NCBI GenBank assembly: GCA_003150235.1
Contig: QAMW01000029.1
Coordinates: forward strand, 1-64,000
Direction: 5' to 3'
Length of the DNA stretch: 64,000 nucleotides
Source: Bacteroidales bacterium
GTDB taxonomy: Bacteria > Bacteroidota > Bacteroidia > Bacteroidales > Muribaculaceae
How positions within the stretch are numbered: position 1 is the stretch's first letter; the number at the start of each line of letters is the position of its first letter. The notes beneath the pieces were generated by a model. The model saw only the letters and a list, made by a program, of their open reading frames with translations. It ran no database searches and was not told the DNA's origin. The position numbers and the translations under genes are program-made. Of this stretch, positions 52,604 to 61,261 are shown piece by piece.

Positions 52604-54025
52604 TTATAGTCTCCAACGGTCGGCTTTGACTGGCTTCGGCGGCAATACCTGTCGTCCGAGCCATGCCGTGATTATGCCACCGATGACCATGACGGCGATT
52701 GTCACGATAAGCACCAGTGTCGAGCCTCCCCATTTCAGCAGTACCGGGATGAAGAATGCGCCTGCGACAGCCCCCAGTTTGCCTATCGCCGCCGATACTC
52801 CTACACCGGTGCCTCGGTCGGCGACAGGATAGATTTGGGTCGGAAGGATAAAGGTGATGAGGTGAGGTCCGGCATTAAGGAACAACTCAAATACCATGAA
52901 TCCGGCTATCGCAACCCATGTTGCCCAGTGCAGCCTGTAGGCAAGTAGCAGGATTACAAGACCGACGGCGGAAAGGAAAAATCCCCATGCCTGCATCTTT
53001 ACGTGGTAGAGCTTTTTTAACAGCAGCAATCCGACAACAAAGCCTACAAGCATGATTATGCTGAGCCAGATGGTGATTTCGACTGAATTGACGATATGTT
53101 CTATACGGGGCGCGTTGGCGGGCAGATAGTCGATGCCGAGAGCCATGATGAGGATGGGAAGGAATATGCCGATGCCATACACTCCCAGTCCTTCACATGC
53201 CCAGGGCACACCGCTGAAAATGATTTTTTTCAGGTTGCGTGAGAAAAACGAGCCTGATTGCTTTTTCGCGGTGGTGTCTGTTCCCGCCGGTGTAGTCACG
53301 GTTGGCGGTACGGGCATCTCAACATTCTTGCCAAGAAAGTATTGCACCGCTTTTTCGGCTTTTGCCCTCTCTCCACGTGCCATAAGCCAGCCGGGGCTTT
53401 CGGCGAAGCGCAGGCGCAGCAGCAATATGAATCCTGCCATTCCGGTCATGATAAACAACAGCTTGGGCCACGGTATTGCCGAGTCCCAAGTGCTTATCAT
53501 CCAGAAGCAGAGGGCTGCGACAATGACGCTTCCTACAGATGCCGAAGCCTTTGCCACGCCTACCATGAATAGCTTCCAGCGGTCGGGCATGATTTCAGAG
53601 ATATAGTCGGGATCAAGGCTGTATTCACCGCCGACACTGAATCCCATCAGGAAAAGACACACGAGCAATACCGGTATCGGATGCCAGAAATAGGCTGTGA
53701 GCGATGATACTATCATCAGTATAGGGCAAAGCCGGAAAAAGATCAGATAGCCGTAGCGGTCACTTAGTTTTCCAAACACGAGTGCGCCGAGTGTACGCCC
53801 TATAAGTGCCGTGCAACCGAGTATGCCCTGCATTCCCGCCGACAGTTCCGGGTGAATCACTATCTGTACCATAGGTATCACCACGCCTACGAGCGTGGCA
53901 AGTCCTTGACCTATCACTTGACCGAGCGACGCGATAATAAGCACTCTGATATGTCCCCACCGCAATGGCATGGTCGCCATGTCGATTTTCCCTTGCGAAA
54001 CAGTTGAAACTTTATCCGTTGTCAT
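52604..54025 (-). CDS. MFS transporter, sugar/metabolite porter-like
   Basis: A 473-aa inner-membrane transporter with about 12 hydrophobic segments in two halves and a cytoplasmic loop (about 215-265, rich in T, K, P). Family signatures are LGQVIGQGLATLVG, GRTLGALVFGKLSDRYGYLIFF (the loop 2-3 motif), MGFSVGGEYSLDPDYISEIMPDRWK, LRLRFAESPGWLMARGERAKAEKAVQYFLGK (a sugar-porter PESPRWL-like motif), and FILPTQIYPVADRGTGVGVSAAIGKLGA. The substrate is unknown. The ATG at 54025 lies immediately after the T-run of the guaA terminator; internal starts MDMATMPLRW-like at 53980 are possible. Its end converges with murF-alr 2 bp away. Confidence 0.88.
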   Translation of the reverse strand: MTTDKVSTVSQGKIDMATMPLRWGHIRVLIIASLGQVIGQGLATLVGVVIPMVQIVIHPELSAGMQGILGCTALIGRTLGALVFGKLSDRYGYLIFFRLCPILMIVSSLTAYFWHPIPVLLVCLFLMGFSVGGEYSLDPDYISEIMPDRWKLFMVGVAKASASVGSVIVAALCFWMISTWDSAIPWPKLLFIMTGMAGFILLLRLRFAESPGWLMARGERAKAEKAVQYFLGKNVEMPVPPTVTTPAGTDTTAKKQSGSFFSRNLKKIIFSGVPWACEGLGVYGIGIFLPILIMALGIDYLPANAPRIEHIVNSVEITIWLSIIMLVGFVVGLLLLKKLYHVKMQAWGFFLSAVGLVILLLAYRLHWATWVAIAGFMVFELFLNAGPHLITFILPTQIYPVADRGTGVGVSAAIGKLGAVAGAFFIPVLLKWGGSTLVLIVTIAVMVIGGIITAWLGRQVLPPKPVKADRWRL

Positions 54026-54073
54026 AAAAAAAGCTTTCAGCATCAATATAAATATATAATGCCGAAAGCTTTT
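54026..54073 (-). terminator. guaA terminator abutting the MFS start
   Basis: AAAAGCTTTC and GAAAGCTTTT form a near-perfect stem (TGCcGAAAGC against GCTTTCaGCA), followed on the minus strand by seven T residues. The next bases are the ATG of the MFS gene, so the hairpin doubles as a possible attenuator. Confidence 0.8.
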
Positions 54074-54094
54074 CAAAAGTTCTTATCCCCTCGC

Positions 54095-55618
54095 TTATTC
54101 CCACTCGATTGTTGCCGGCGGCTTGGAGGAGATGTCGTAGCATACGCGGTTTACGCCGCGCACCTTGCGGATGATGTCGTTGCTCACCTTTGCCATGAAG
54201 TCGTAGGGGAGGTGTGCCCAGTCGGCTGTCATCGCGTCGGTAGAAGTCACGGCACGCAGTGCTACGGCGCGTTCGTATGTGCGCTCATCGCCCATCACGC
54301 CGACGCTTTGCACGGGGAGCAGTATCACTCCCGCCTGCCATACCTGGTCGTACAGCCCCCAGTCGCGTAGACCCTGGATGAAGATGTCGTCGGCATCTTG
54401 AAGTATGCGTACTTTTTCCGGGGTGATGTCGCCGAGTATGCGCACTGCAAGTCCGGGACCCGGGAAGGGATGACGCTTGATGAGATGTTCAGGCATTCCG
54501 AGTTCACGACCTACCGCGCGCACTTCATCCTTGAAGAGCAAGCGGAGCGGTTCACACAACTTCAGATTCATTTTCTCGGGCAGACCGCCTACATTGTGGT
54601 GACTCTTGATGGTGGTACCGGTGATGGATAGCGACTCGATGCAGTCGGGGTAGATGGTGCCCTGTGCCAGCCACTTCACATCTTTAATCTTATGTGCTTC
54701 TTCGTCAAACACGTCGATGAAGCCTTTGCCGATAATCTTACGCTTGCGTTCGGGATCGGTCACGCCTGCGAGCTCGCTGAAAAATTTCTCAGAGGCATCC
54801 ACTCCGATTACGTTGAGACCGAGGCACTCGTAGTCGTGAAGCACATTTTTAAACTCGTTTTTGCGGAGCATGCCGTGGTCCACGAATATACAGGTGAGAT
54901 TTTTGCCTATCGCCTTGTTGAGCAGCACAGCCGCTACCGAAGAATCGACGCCTCCGCTTAGTCCGAGCACTACCTTGTCATCGCCGAGCTGTTCTTTCAG
55001 GGCAGCTACGGTACTCTCGATAAACGATGCTGCGCTCCAGTCCTGACGGCTGCCGCAGATGTCAACTACAAAGTTTTTCAGAAGCTGTGTGCCGTCGGTG
55101 GTGTGATATACTTCAGGATGGAACTGCACGCCCCACACCTTCTCGCCTTCAATCTGATAAGCCGCATTTGCTACTTTTTCAGTCGAAGCGATGATCTTGA
55201 AGTTGTCGGGAAGCGAGGTGATGGTGTCACCGTGGCTCATCCACACTTGCGAACGCTCGGGAAGCCCGTGCAAGAGGGGATTCTGATTGTCAAACTTTTC
55301 AAGATGCTCCCTGCCATACTCGCGCGAACCGGCTGGCTCTACCTTGCCACCGTTGGAGTAGGCGATGAACTGCGCCCCGTAGCAGATGCCGAGGATAGGA
55401 TATTTCCCACGGATTTTGCTGAGGTCGACCTTGAACGCTTTTTCATCGTAGACCGAGAATGGACTTCCCGAAAGTATCACTCCTATCACCGACGGGTCAT
55501 CGTGAGGAAATTTGTTGTAGGGAAGAATCTCGCAATACGTGTTCAGTTCGCGCACCCGTCGCCCGATGAGCTGGGTTGTCTGCGAGCCGAAGTCGAGGAT
55601 TATGATTTTCTCTTGCAT
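54095..55618 (-). CDS. guaA: GMP synthase (glutamine-hydrolysing)
   Basis: Converts XMP to GMP with ATP and glutamine (507 aa). The N-terminal GATase domain has IILDFGSQTTQLIGRRVREL, the nucleophile cysteine in LGICYGAQFIAY, and HPEVYHTTDG. The ATP pyrophosphatase domain has VVLGLSGGVDSSVAAVLLNKAIG (P-loop, SGGVDSS). The dimerisation domain has LIKRHPFPGPGLAVRILG, RDWGLYDQVWQAGVILLPVQSVGVMGDERTYERAVALRAVTSTD, and the terminal PPATIEWE. Start at 55618 (MQEKIIILDFG). The promoter lies in a dispersed 74-bp repeat 30 bp upstream. A terminator follows. Confidence 0.98.
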   Translation of the reverse strand: MQEKIIILDFGSQTTQLIGRRVRELNTYCEILPYNKFPHDDPSVIGVILSGSPFSVYDEKAFKVDLSKIRGKYPILGICYGAQFIAYSNGGKVEPAGSREYGREHLEKFDNQNPLLHGLPERSQVWMSHGDTITSLPDNFKIIASTEKVANAAYQIEGEKVWGVQFHPEVYHTTDGTQLLKNFVVDICGSRQDWSAASFIESTVAALKEQLGDDKVVLGLSGGVDSSVAAVLLNKAIGKNLTCIFVDHGMLRKNEFKNVLHDYECLGLNVIGVDASEKFFSELAGVTDPERKRKIIGKGFIDVFDEEAHKIKDVKWLAQGTIYPDCIESLSITGTTIKSHHNVGGLPEKMNLKLCEPLRLLFKDEVRAVGRELGMPEHLIKRHPFPGPGLAVRILGDITPEKVRILQDADDIFIQGLRDWGLYDQVWQAGVILLPVQSVGVMGDERTYERAVALRAVTSTDAMTADWAHLPYDFMAKVSNDIIRKVRGVNRVCYDISSKPPATIEWE

Positions 55619-55648
55619 AGAGTGATGATTGGGGTTTTGAAATCACTG

Positions 55649-55735
55649 CAAAGATACGAATAAGTCGAGAGTAATGCCAAATTTATTTGAGCATTACCGA
55701 GCGAAAGTATCTAAGACGAAGCCAAAGATACGAAT
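55649..55735 (-). promoter_or_regulatory. Promoter-bearing dispersed repeat upstream of guaA
   Basis: On the minus strand TTTG (55681-55678), a 21-bp spacer and TATCTTTG (55656-55649) form a promoter for guaA. The unit contains the dyad GTAATGCCAAAT/ATTTGAGCATTAC and CCGAGCGAAAGTATCTAAGA, and a second TATCTTTG lies 74 bp upstream (55730-55723) with its -33 lost. It shares almost the whole sequence with 62636-62750. Confidence 0.85.
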
Positions 55736-55821
55736 AAGTTTTCAGATTTCAGATGATAGAGATACAGATTGACATAAGATCAAAGGTGACAGATTGATTT
55801 TTTGGCATTGGTAACCAGCGC

Positions 55822-56090
55822 GTAGCAGTAGGGGCTGCTGGAAGGCAGCCCGCATAGTGGGCAGCGTTGCCCGCAGGGCATCATCTATATTTAGCCGTCG
55901 GTTGAGCGTAGCGATACCGACGGAAAGCGGATGTAATCCGATGTTTCCGATAGGAATCATCTTATAGCACGATTGATGATTCCCTGAACGGGAAACGATT
56001 GATTGGCGATGCTTGGGCCCCGTAGGTTTCGCGTCGCTCAACACTACGGCTACAGAAAGATTTTCCCCTGTTGGGGAAAGAGTTTTTTAG
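55822..56090. repeat. Dispersed intergenic repeat, type B, copy 2
   Basis: Shares GGAAGGCAGCCCGCA, TTTAGCCGTCGGTTGAGCG, GCGATACCGACGGAAA and GATTCC/GGAATC hairpins with 628-930. It opens with GTAGGGGCTGCTGGAAGG, like the type A start. No gene is seen between 55736 and 56160. Confidence 0.75.
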
Positions 56091-56166
56091 TTTTCTGAGT
56101 GGCGTTAATTTCATTAATGTCTTTAGCGACTTAATGACTGTAAAATCGCCCGTCCGGACACTATTT

Positions 56167-57087
56167 CTACTGCTCGTCGCCGATAGCGGCGAGAGCGTCG
56201 TTGAGGGCGGTGTCGGGGTTGAGGCGTATTACTGAGGGGTCGCGTTTGAGCCAGGTGAGCTGTTTTTTGGCGTAGACGCGTGTGTTTTTCTTCATTCGCG
56301 AGATGGCGGTGTCGAGATCCATTGTGCCGTCGAAATAGGCAAATATCTCCTTATATCCGACCGTGTTAAGGGAGTTGAGGTGGCGGAGGGGATATACTCT
56401 GCGTGCTTCCTCGATGAAGCCTGACTCTATCATCGCATCGACTCGACGGTTGATGCGGTCAAAAAGTTCTTCCCTGGGATAGTCAATCATCATTTTCACT
56501 ACACGAAACGGGCGTTCCTTGACTCCGCCTGTGCGTAGCGACGAGTAGGGGCGTCCCGCCTCAAGACTTATCTCGATGGCGTGGATAAGGCGGCGGTGGT
56601 TTGCCGGGTCGGCGATGGCTAGATAGCCGGGGTCAAGATTGCGCAGTGTAGCCCTCACGCCTTCGATTCCTTCCCGCTCGTAAAGTTCCATCACATGACG
56701 GCGCACACCGTCGCTTACCGTAGGAAGGTCGTCGATGCCCCGGGTCACGGCGTCGACATACATCATCGAGCCACCGCACATCACCGCGCAGGACGATTTT
56801 TTCCATAGTTGCGGCAGCAACGTCATGACATCTTCCTCGTAGCGCGCCGCGCTGTAATATTCATCGATGCTGAGTGTGCCTACAAAATGATGGGTTACGG
56901 TGGCGAGTTCTTCAGGTGTCGGAGCAGCGGTGCCTATGGGTATGTCGCGGAAAAGCTGCCGCGAGTCGGCTGAGATGATGTCACATCCCAGCCGACTCGC
57001 CAGCTTTATCGACAGACCGGTCTTTCCGGACGCTGTCGGTCCGGTGATTACGACCAGTAGAGGTTTCTCGTTTTCAGCTGTCATCAT
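56167..57087 (-). CDS. miaA: tRNA dimethylallyltransferase
   Basis: Adds the isopentenyl group to A37 of tRNAs reading UNN codons (306 aa). Motifs are VVITGPTASGKTGLSIKLASRLGCDIISADSRQLFRDIPIGTAAPTPEE, HHFVGTLSIDEYYSAARYEEDV, MCGGSMMYVDAVTRGIDDLP, NHRRLIHAIEI, and NTRVYAKKQLTWLKRDP near the C terminus. The start lies directly after the pepT stop, with no gap, so the two genes form an operon. The open MM start leaves a choice of two adjacent ATGs. Confidence 0.97.
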   Translation of the reverse strand: MMTAENEKPLLVVITGPTASGKTGLSIKLASRLGCDIISADSRQLFRDIPIGTAAPTPEELATVTHHFVGTLSIDEYYSAARYEEDVMTLLPQLWKKSSCAVMCGGSMMYVDAVTRGIDDLPTVSDGVRRHVMELYEREGIEGVRATLRNLDPGYLAIADPANHRRLIHAIEISLEAGRPYSSLRTGGVKERPFRVVKMMIDYPREELFDRINRRVDAMIESGFIEEARRVYPLRHLNSLNTVGYKEIFAYFDGTMDLDTAISRMKKNTRVYAKKQLTWLKRDPSVIRLNPDTALNDALAAIGDEQ

Positions 57088-58308
57088 CTATCGCTCAGCC
57101 ACTATGCGCGCGATTTCCACGATGACCTGGGTTGCCTTCTCCATCGAGGGGATGGGTATGAACTCATATCTGCCATGGAAATTAAGTCCGCCTGCAAATA
57201 TATTGGGGCAGGGCAGACCCTTGAACGACAGCTGCGCTCCGTCAGTTCCGCCGCGGATAGGAACAACGTGGGGTTCAACCCCGGCTATGCGCATGGCATC
57301 TTCCGCGATGTCGATTATATACATCACCGGCTCGATTTTCTCGCGCATGTTGTAGTACTGGTCCTTGATCTCGATGGCTGTGCTGTTGGGAAACTCATTG
57401 TTGATTTTCCTCACAAGATGCTCCAGTTCCTTCTTGCGGCGCTCGAAGCGGTCGCGATCATGGTCGCGGATGATATAGGTGACTACGGTCTTCTCGACGT
57501 TGCCCTCGATTGAGATGAGGTGGTAAAATCCTTCGTAGCCTTCGGTGTGTTCCGGGGTCTCCCAGCGGGGGAGCATGGAGGTAAACTGGTTGGCGATACG
57601 GATGGAGTTAATCATCTTGTGCTTGGCGTAGCCGGGATGCACGTTGCGACCGGTGAAGGTGACTTTTGCCACGGCGGCGTTGAAATTCTCATATTCAAGC
57701 TCGCCTATCTCGCCGCCATCCATTGTGTAGGCGAAGTCGGCACCAAACTCCTCTACGTCAAATTTATGCGCTCCCTGTCCGATTTCCTCGTCGGGATTGA
57801 AGGCTATGCGTATCTTGCCGTGCTTGATTTCGGGATGCTTCATCAGATAGTCGACCGCTGAGATAATCTCCGCGATGCCTGCCTTGTCATCGGCACCGAG
57901 AAGAGTGTTGCCATCGGTCACGATAAGGTCTTGTCCGCGGTAGGAGTCAAGCTCGGGAAATTCGCGCGGCGAAAGCACGATTTCTTTCTCCGCGTTGAGG
58001 GTGATGTCGCCCCCTTCATAATTCTTCACGATACGCGGTGTGACATGCCGCCCCGACATGTCGGGCGATGTGTCGAGATGGGCTATGAAGCCTACTGTCG
58101 GCACCGGAGTCTCGATATTGGCGGGGAGTGTCGCCATCAGGTAGCCGTTGTCGTCGAGGGTTATATCCTCAAGCCCCATCGCCTGCAACTCCTTTTCGAG
58201 GTGCTGCGCAAATTCCATCTGACCCGGTGTAGAGGGCCAGAGATTTGTAAGCTCGTCACTCTGAGTGTCAAACTTCACATATTGTAAAAATCTGTCAACT
58301 ACATTCAT
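57088..58308 (-). CDS. pepT: Peptidase T (tripeptidase)
   Basis: M20B zinc aminotripeptidase of 406 aa acting in the cytoplasm. Metal-binding and catalytic motifs are VGFIAHLDTSPDMSG, TDGNTLLGADDKAGIAEI, IAFNPDEEIGQGAHKFDVEEFGADFAYTMDGGEIGELEYENFN, VHPGYAKHKMINSI, and VPIRGGTDGAQLSFKGLPCPNIFAGGLNFHGRYEFIPI. The length fits PepT. The likely promoter is TAATTTTG (58347-58340, minus) with GTTG at 58370-58367 and a 19-bp spacer. It ends directly at the miaA start. Confidence 0.97.
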   Translation of the reverse strand: MNVVDRFLQYVKFDTQSDELTNLWPSTPGQMEFAQHLEKELQAMGLEDITLDDNGYLMATLPANIETPVPTVGFIAHLDTSPDMSGRHVTPRIVKNYEGGDITLNAEKEIVLSPREFPELDSYRGQDLIVTDGNTLLGADDKAGIAEIISAVDYLMKHPEIKHGKIRIAFNPDEEIGQGAHKFDVEEFGADFAYTMDGGEIGELEYENFNAAVAKVTFTGRNVHPGYAKHKMINSIRIANQFTSMLPRWETPEHTEGYEGFYHLISIEGNVEKTVVTYIIRDHDRDRFERRKKELEHLVRKINNEFPNSTAIEIKDQYYNMREKIEPVMYIIDIAEDAMRIAGVEPHVVPIRGGTDGAQLSFKGLPCPNIFAGGLNFHGRYEFIPIPSMEKATQVIVEIARIVAER

Positions 58309-58339
58309 GGAGTAATTCTTTAAAAAGTTTCAATGAATG

Positions 58340-58370
58340 CAAAATTATAAGAAATTCCCGAATGTGCAAC
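58340..58370 (-). promoter_or_regulatory. Probable promoter of pepT-miaA
   Basis: TAATTTTG at 58347-58340 and GTTG at 58370-58367 on the minus strand, with a 19-bp spacer. Confidence 0.5.
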
Positions 58371-58421
58371 CCTTCCCGTCATTTTAACTGCTATTTTTAT
58401 CACTTTCTCCTGAAATTATCT

Positions 58422-58429
58422 TATATTTG
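58422..58429 (+). promoter_or_regulatory. -7 element of the PRTase gene
   Basis: TATATTTG, 26 bp before the start codon at 58455. The -33 region is T-rich without a clean TTTG. Confidence 0.5.
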
Positions 58430-58454
58430 TTTTTGGTTATTCAACACCCGGTCT

Positions 58455-59312
58455 ATGAGTTTTAATTTTTCTGAGCTGGCATTTTTGGGCGTTCCGCAAA
58501 AAACTATTACCTTGGACAATATTCGTGCTGTTGTCGAAGGAGACGATACGCGCCGGATTGCTTTTGCTTCTTCTCACGCCGGAGCGCTGAAAAAGACTGA
58601 CGGTAACCATGGAAAAATCGTATTGCCTTTCAATGATACGATTGGAGTTTTTATTCATGCTGAGATAGGTCGGGACGTAAATCTCTTTTCGTCAAAATTC
58701 AGAGGCTTTTGGCGCGCAATAAATTCGGAAGAGGAGTTTGAGCGATTTGAGGCTTTTATTGAAAAGTATCGTGATGTTGTGTTCCTTCGTGATAATCTTG
58801 ACTTATCGATAGCTCTTTCAATGAATTTTGAGGATGATGAAGAACATACTGAAATCGGGGACTTGGAGTATCGGGCAAAATTTCAGAACGATGCGGTTGC
58901 GGAGGCAGAATTGTCGAAAAGATGTGCCGAATGGATTGAACGCCTGCCTTATTATAAGCATGCCCGCTATATATGTGCAGTTCCGGGTGAAAGAGGAGTG
59001 AAGAATCTTCCGGCGCGTATTGTATCGACACTTGATGCTTTCGGTTTTGACGATATTTCGCAACATGTTTATTGGCAAAATAAAACACGTAAAATTAAGA
59101 ATGCCGAGTCGGTCGATGAAAAGTTGGAGATACTGGATGATTCGTGTTTAGCTATTGACAATGATATTGATTTGAAGGGGGCGAGTGTCATCCTTTTCGA
59201 TGACCTTTATATGTCGGGTCTTACGATGCAGTATTTGGCAATGAAATTAAAAGAACGCGGTGCATCGAGGGTGCTGGGGCTTTCAATCGTTAAATCAAGA
59301 AAAAATAAATGA
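58455..59312 (+). CDS. Phosphoribosyltransferase-like protein paired with DprA
   Basis: A 285-aa cytoplasmic protein. The C-terminal half carries a type I phosphoribosyltransferase signature: the PRPP loop VILFDDLYMSGLTMQ at residues 245-259, with VLGLSIVKS as the last strand, and YYKHARYICAVPGERGVKNLPARIVSTLD upstream of it, as in ComF-like PRTases. The N-terminal 140 aa (RIAFASSHAGALKKTDG, DTIGVFIHAEIGRDV) is not recognised. I chose the ATG at 58455 because the 31 open codons before it cover the promoter. It overlaps the next gene by ATGA. The pair is AT-richer than all neighbours, suggesting acquisition. A nucleotide-linked defence or DNA-uptake role is inference. Confidence 0.8.
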   Translation: MSFNFSELAFLGVPQKTITLDNIRAVVEGDDTRRIAFASSHAGALKKTDGNHGKIVLPFNDTIGVFIHAEIGRDVNLFSSKFRGFWRAINSEEEFERFEAFIEKYRDVVFLRDNLDLSIALSMNFEDDEEHTEIGDLEYRAKFQNDAVAEAELSKRCAEWIERLPYYKHARYICAVPGERGVKNLPARIVSTLDAFGFDDISQHVYWQNKTRKIKNAESVDEKLEILDDSCLAIDNDIDLKGASVILFDDLYMSGLTMQYLAMKLKERGASRVLGLSIVKSRKNK

Positions 59313-60226
59313 TTATGCTGAGATCGGCTAATATAGAGCAAATAGATACGATATACAGATTGTTGAAAGTGAAAGGTGTCGGTCCGGTACTGACCAACAA
59401 AATATTACATTCGGTTGGTGGTAATTTCGATACGAGTGGGTTTCAGCATAAGATTTATTCTGTATTGGATAGTGCCCAAAAAGATTGTTTTGGCGCTGTT
59501 GTGAGTGTAGTCCAGGAACTTACATCCCGATATCAAGTCGGCTTTATGTCAATAATTGATGCTGATTACCCGCTGGAACTAAAAAAGTTTTTATCTGTGA
59601 ACACTCCTCCGGTGTTGTCGTTTATCGGTAACACTGCGTTGCTGACGAAGCGTAAGATTGCTTTTAGCGGCTCGAGAAAAGTGTCGCAGAAAGGTGTGGA
59701 TATCACTCGTGATTGCGTTAATCAACTTTCCGTGGATGATGTGTGTATTGTGTCTGGCTATGCCGCTGGCGTTGATCTTGCTGCTCATGAAGAAGCGATT
59801 GCCTCCGGTGCTTCCACGATAATTATAATGCCGGAGGGAATTAATAATTTCAGGATAAAAAAAGAGCTTAAGGATATATGGGATTGGAATCGAATCCTTG
59901 TGATAAGCGAGTTTATGCCCGCCGATAAATGGACAGCTTCAAGGGCGATGACTCGAAATAATACTATTCTGGGTTTGAGCGATTTGATTTTTGTGATTGA
60001 AGCAGGGGAGACGGGTGGAAGTCTTGATGCCGGTATTAAAGCTATAAATGGTGGCAAACCGTTATTTGTTCCACAATATAGGATTATCCCGGAATCAGCT
60101 ATGGGTAACAATCTGCTTATTAGCCGGGGTGCTTTCCCTGTAAGGATGAAACGAGAAACAGCTAAGGCTAATCTTGACAAAGCTTTTGAATTGTTACATA
60201 CACCAGTTGATAATACCCTTTTTTAG
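59309..60226 (+). CDS. DprA/Smf-like DNA-processing protein
   Basis: A 305-aa protein with a DprA Rossmann-like domain. KVKGVGPVLTNKILHSVGG is a helix-hairpin-helix-like start (about 20-40). The core has IAFSGSRKVSQKG (about 115-128), IVSGYAAGVDLAAHEEAI, TIIIMPEGINNFRIKKEL, VISEFMPADKWTASRAMTRNNTILGLSDLIFVIEAGETGGSLDAGIKAINGGKPLFV. These match the SG-S/R, GxD-AH and RN-R/I-GLSD motifs of DprA, the RecA loader for incoming single-stranded DNA. The usual C-terminal winged helix is absent. It differs from housekeeping DprA in being AT-rich and coupled (ATGA) to a phosphoribosyltransferase, so it may be a specialised paralogue. Whether the genome has another dprA cannot be seen here. Confidence 0.88.
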   Translation: MIMLRSANIEQIDTIYRLLKVKGVGPVLTNKILHSVGGNFDTSGFQHKIYSVLDSAQKDCFGAVVSVVQELTSRYQVGFMSIIDADYPLELKKFLSVNTPPVLSFIGNTALLTKRKIAFSGSRKVSQKGVDITRDCVNQLSVDDVCIVSGYAAGVDLAAHEEAIASGASTIIIMPEGINNFRIKKELKDIWDWNRILVISEFMPADKWTASRAMTRNNTILGLSDLIFVIEAGETGGSLDAGIKAINGGKPLFVPQYRIIPESAMGNNLLISRGAFPVRMKRETAKANLDKAFELLHTPVDNTLF

Positions 60227-60281
60227 ATTTGACTTCAATTTTCAATTACTCTTAATCTTCTAACCTCATAACCCTAAAACC

Positions 60282-60311
60282 TTTTTTCTTCGCTTTACTG
60301 CGAAGAAAAAA
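60282..60311. terminator. Bidirectional terminator after the DprA-like gene
   Basis: TTTTTTCTTCGC and GCGAAGAAAAAA form a 12-bp stem over a 6-nt loop, with T/A runs on both sides. It lies 55 bp beyond the stop codon. Confidence 0.8.
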
Positions 60312-60381
60312 AAATTCCCATTTGTACGTTGAACGAGACCTTCGCGTTATTATCTTTGTGCCAAACCAATCCGAAATCACA

Positions 60382-60510
60382 ATGAAAACGACGCGTCTAT
60401 CACATTTGGAAACTGTTGCCAGCAGTGCCTCATCTTTCGGCAGGAGAATGATACAAAACTATGGTTTTACCCTCAATGTAGGGACATCGCTTTGCGATGG
60501 GAGTTGGTAA
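60382..60510 (+). pseudogene. Short open frame ending in a repeat, probable remnant
   Basis: A 42-codon frame starting MKTTRLSHLETVASSASSFG, 24 bp after a consensus -7 (TATCTTTG at 60351-60358). Its last 11 codons (VGTSLCDGSW region) lie inside the repeat at 60477-60550, as if a repeat had interrupted a longer gene. No homologue is recognised. It could equally be chance. Confidence 0.35.
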
Positions 60511-60550
60511 TCAAAGCGTTATGTAAACGTGCCAAAGGCACGTCCCTACA
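60477..60550. repeat. 74-bp REP-doublet-like element
   Basis: Terminal inverted repeats TGTAGGGAC (60477-60485) and GTCCCTACA (60542-60550). Inside are two hairpins, CATCGCTTTGCGATG and CGTGCCAAAGGCACG, arranged like the 24838-24916 element. Confidence 0.7.
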
Positions 60551-60643
60551 TCTTGGCGGTTTTGCAATACCCTTAAAGCAATTCAAAGCGGATGGTTCCT
60601 TCGTAACCCTATAACCGCCTAACCTTCAAGCCACTGGCTTGAA

Positions 60644-61261
60644 TCACTCAATGGCGAAAGGGGCGGCGCCGGGGCGGATGATTTCAGGTGAGGAGCTGTC
60701 TGTGATGTCGACCACGGTGGAGGGGATTTCACTGCCCTCCCCGCCGTCGATGATGAGGTCGGCGGTGCCGTCATACTGTATTGCGAGCGACTGCGGGTAG
60801 ATGAGACCGCCTTCGCCGTCATCCTCGACCGAGGTCGTCAGTATGGGGTTGCCGAGCATTTCGGCGATTGCCGTGGGGATAGTGTTGTCAGGGATGCGGA
60901 TGCCTACGGTCTTTCTTCCTTTGAACACTTTGGGTAGGCGCGTGGATGAGGGGAGCAGGAAGGTGAACGGTCCGGGCAGATATTCTTTAAGTATCTTGAA
61001 GGCACGGTTGTCGATGCGCGCATATTCGGCTGCCATTGAGATATTGTGGCAGATTATTGATAGTTCCGTTTTCTGCGGATTTATGCCTTTAATACGGCAT
61101 ATCCGCTCGATGGCGTTGTTGTTGAGAGCATCGCAGCCGAGTGCATACAGTGTGTCGGTCGGATAGATGATGATGCCTCCGGAGCGCAGTGTGTCGACGG
61201 CAAGTTCGAGATATCGCTCGTTGAGGCTCGTGGGATACATTGGTAGTATGGTCATGGTCAA
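60644..61261 (-). CDS. L-threonylcarbamoyladenylate synthase (Sua5/YrdC type)
   Basis: A 205-aa YrdC-domain protein that makes threonylcarbamoyl-AMP for the t6A37 modification of ANN-decoding tRNAs. Motifs are LRSGGIIIYPTDTLYALGCDA, ERICRIKGINPQKTELSIICHNISMAAEYA, YLPGPFTFLLPSS, KTVGIRIPDN and the end SPEIIRPGAAPF. The length fits the YrdC/YciO class without the Sua5 domain. Its start (ATG at 61261, or an internal one at 61255) overlaps the rsgA stop by 4 bp, so translation is coupled. TsaC, YciO and YwlC cannot be told apart with certainty. Confidence 0.92.
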   Translation of the reverse strand: MTMTILPMYPTSLNERYLELAVDTLRSGGIIIYPTDTLYALGCDALNNNAIERICRIKGINPQKTELSIICHNISMAAEYARIDNRAFKILKEYLPGPFTFLLPSSTRLPKVFKGRKTVGIRIPDNTIPTAIAEMLGNPILTTSVEDDGEGGLIYPQSLAIQYDGTADLIIDGGEGSEIPSTVVDITDSSSPEIIRPGAAPFAIE

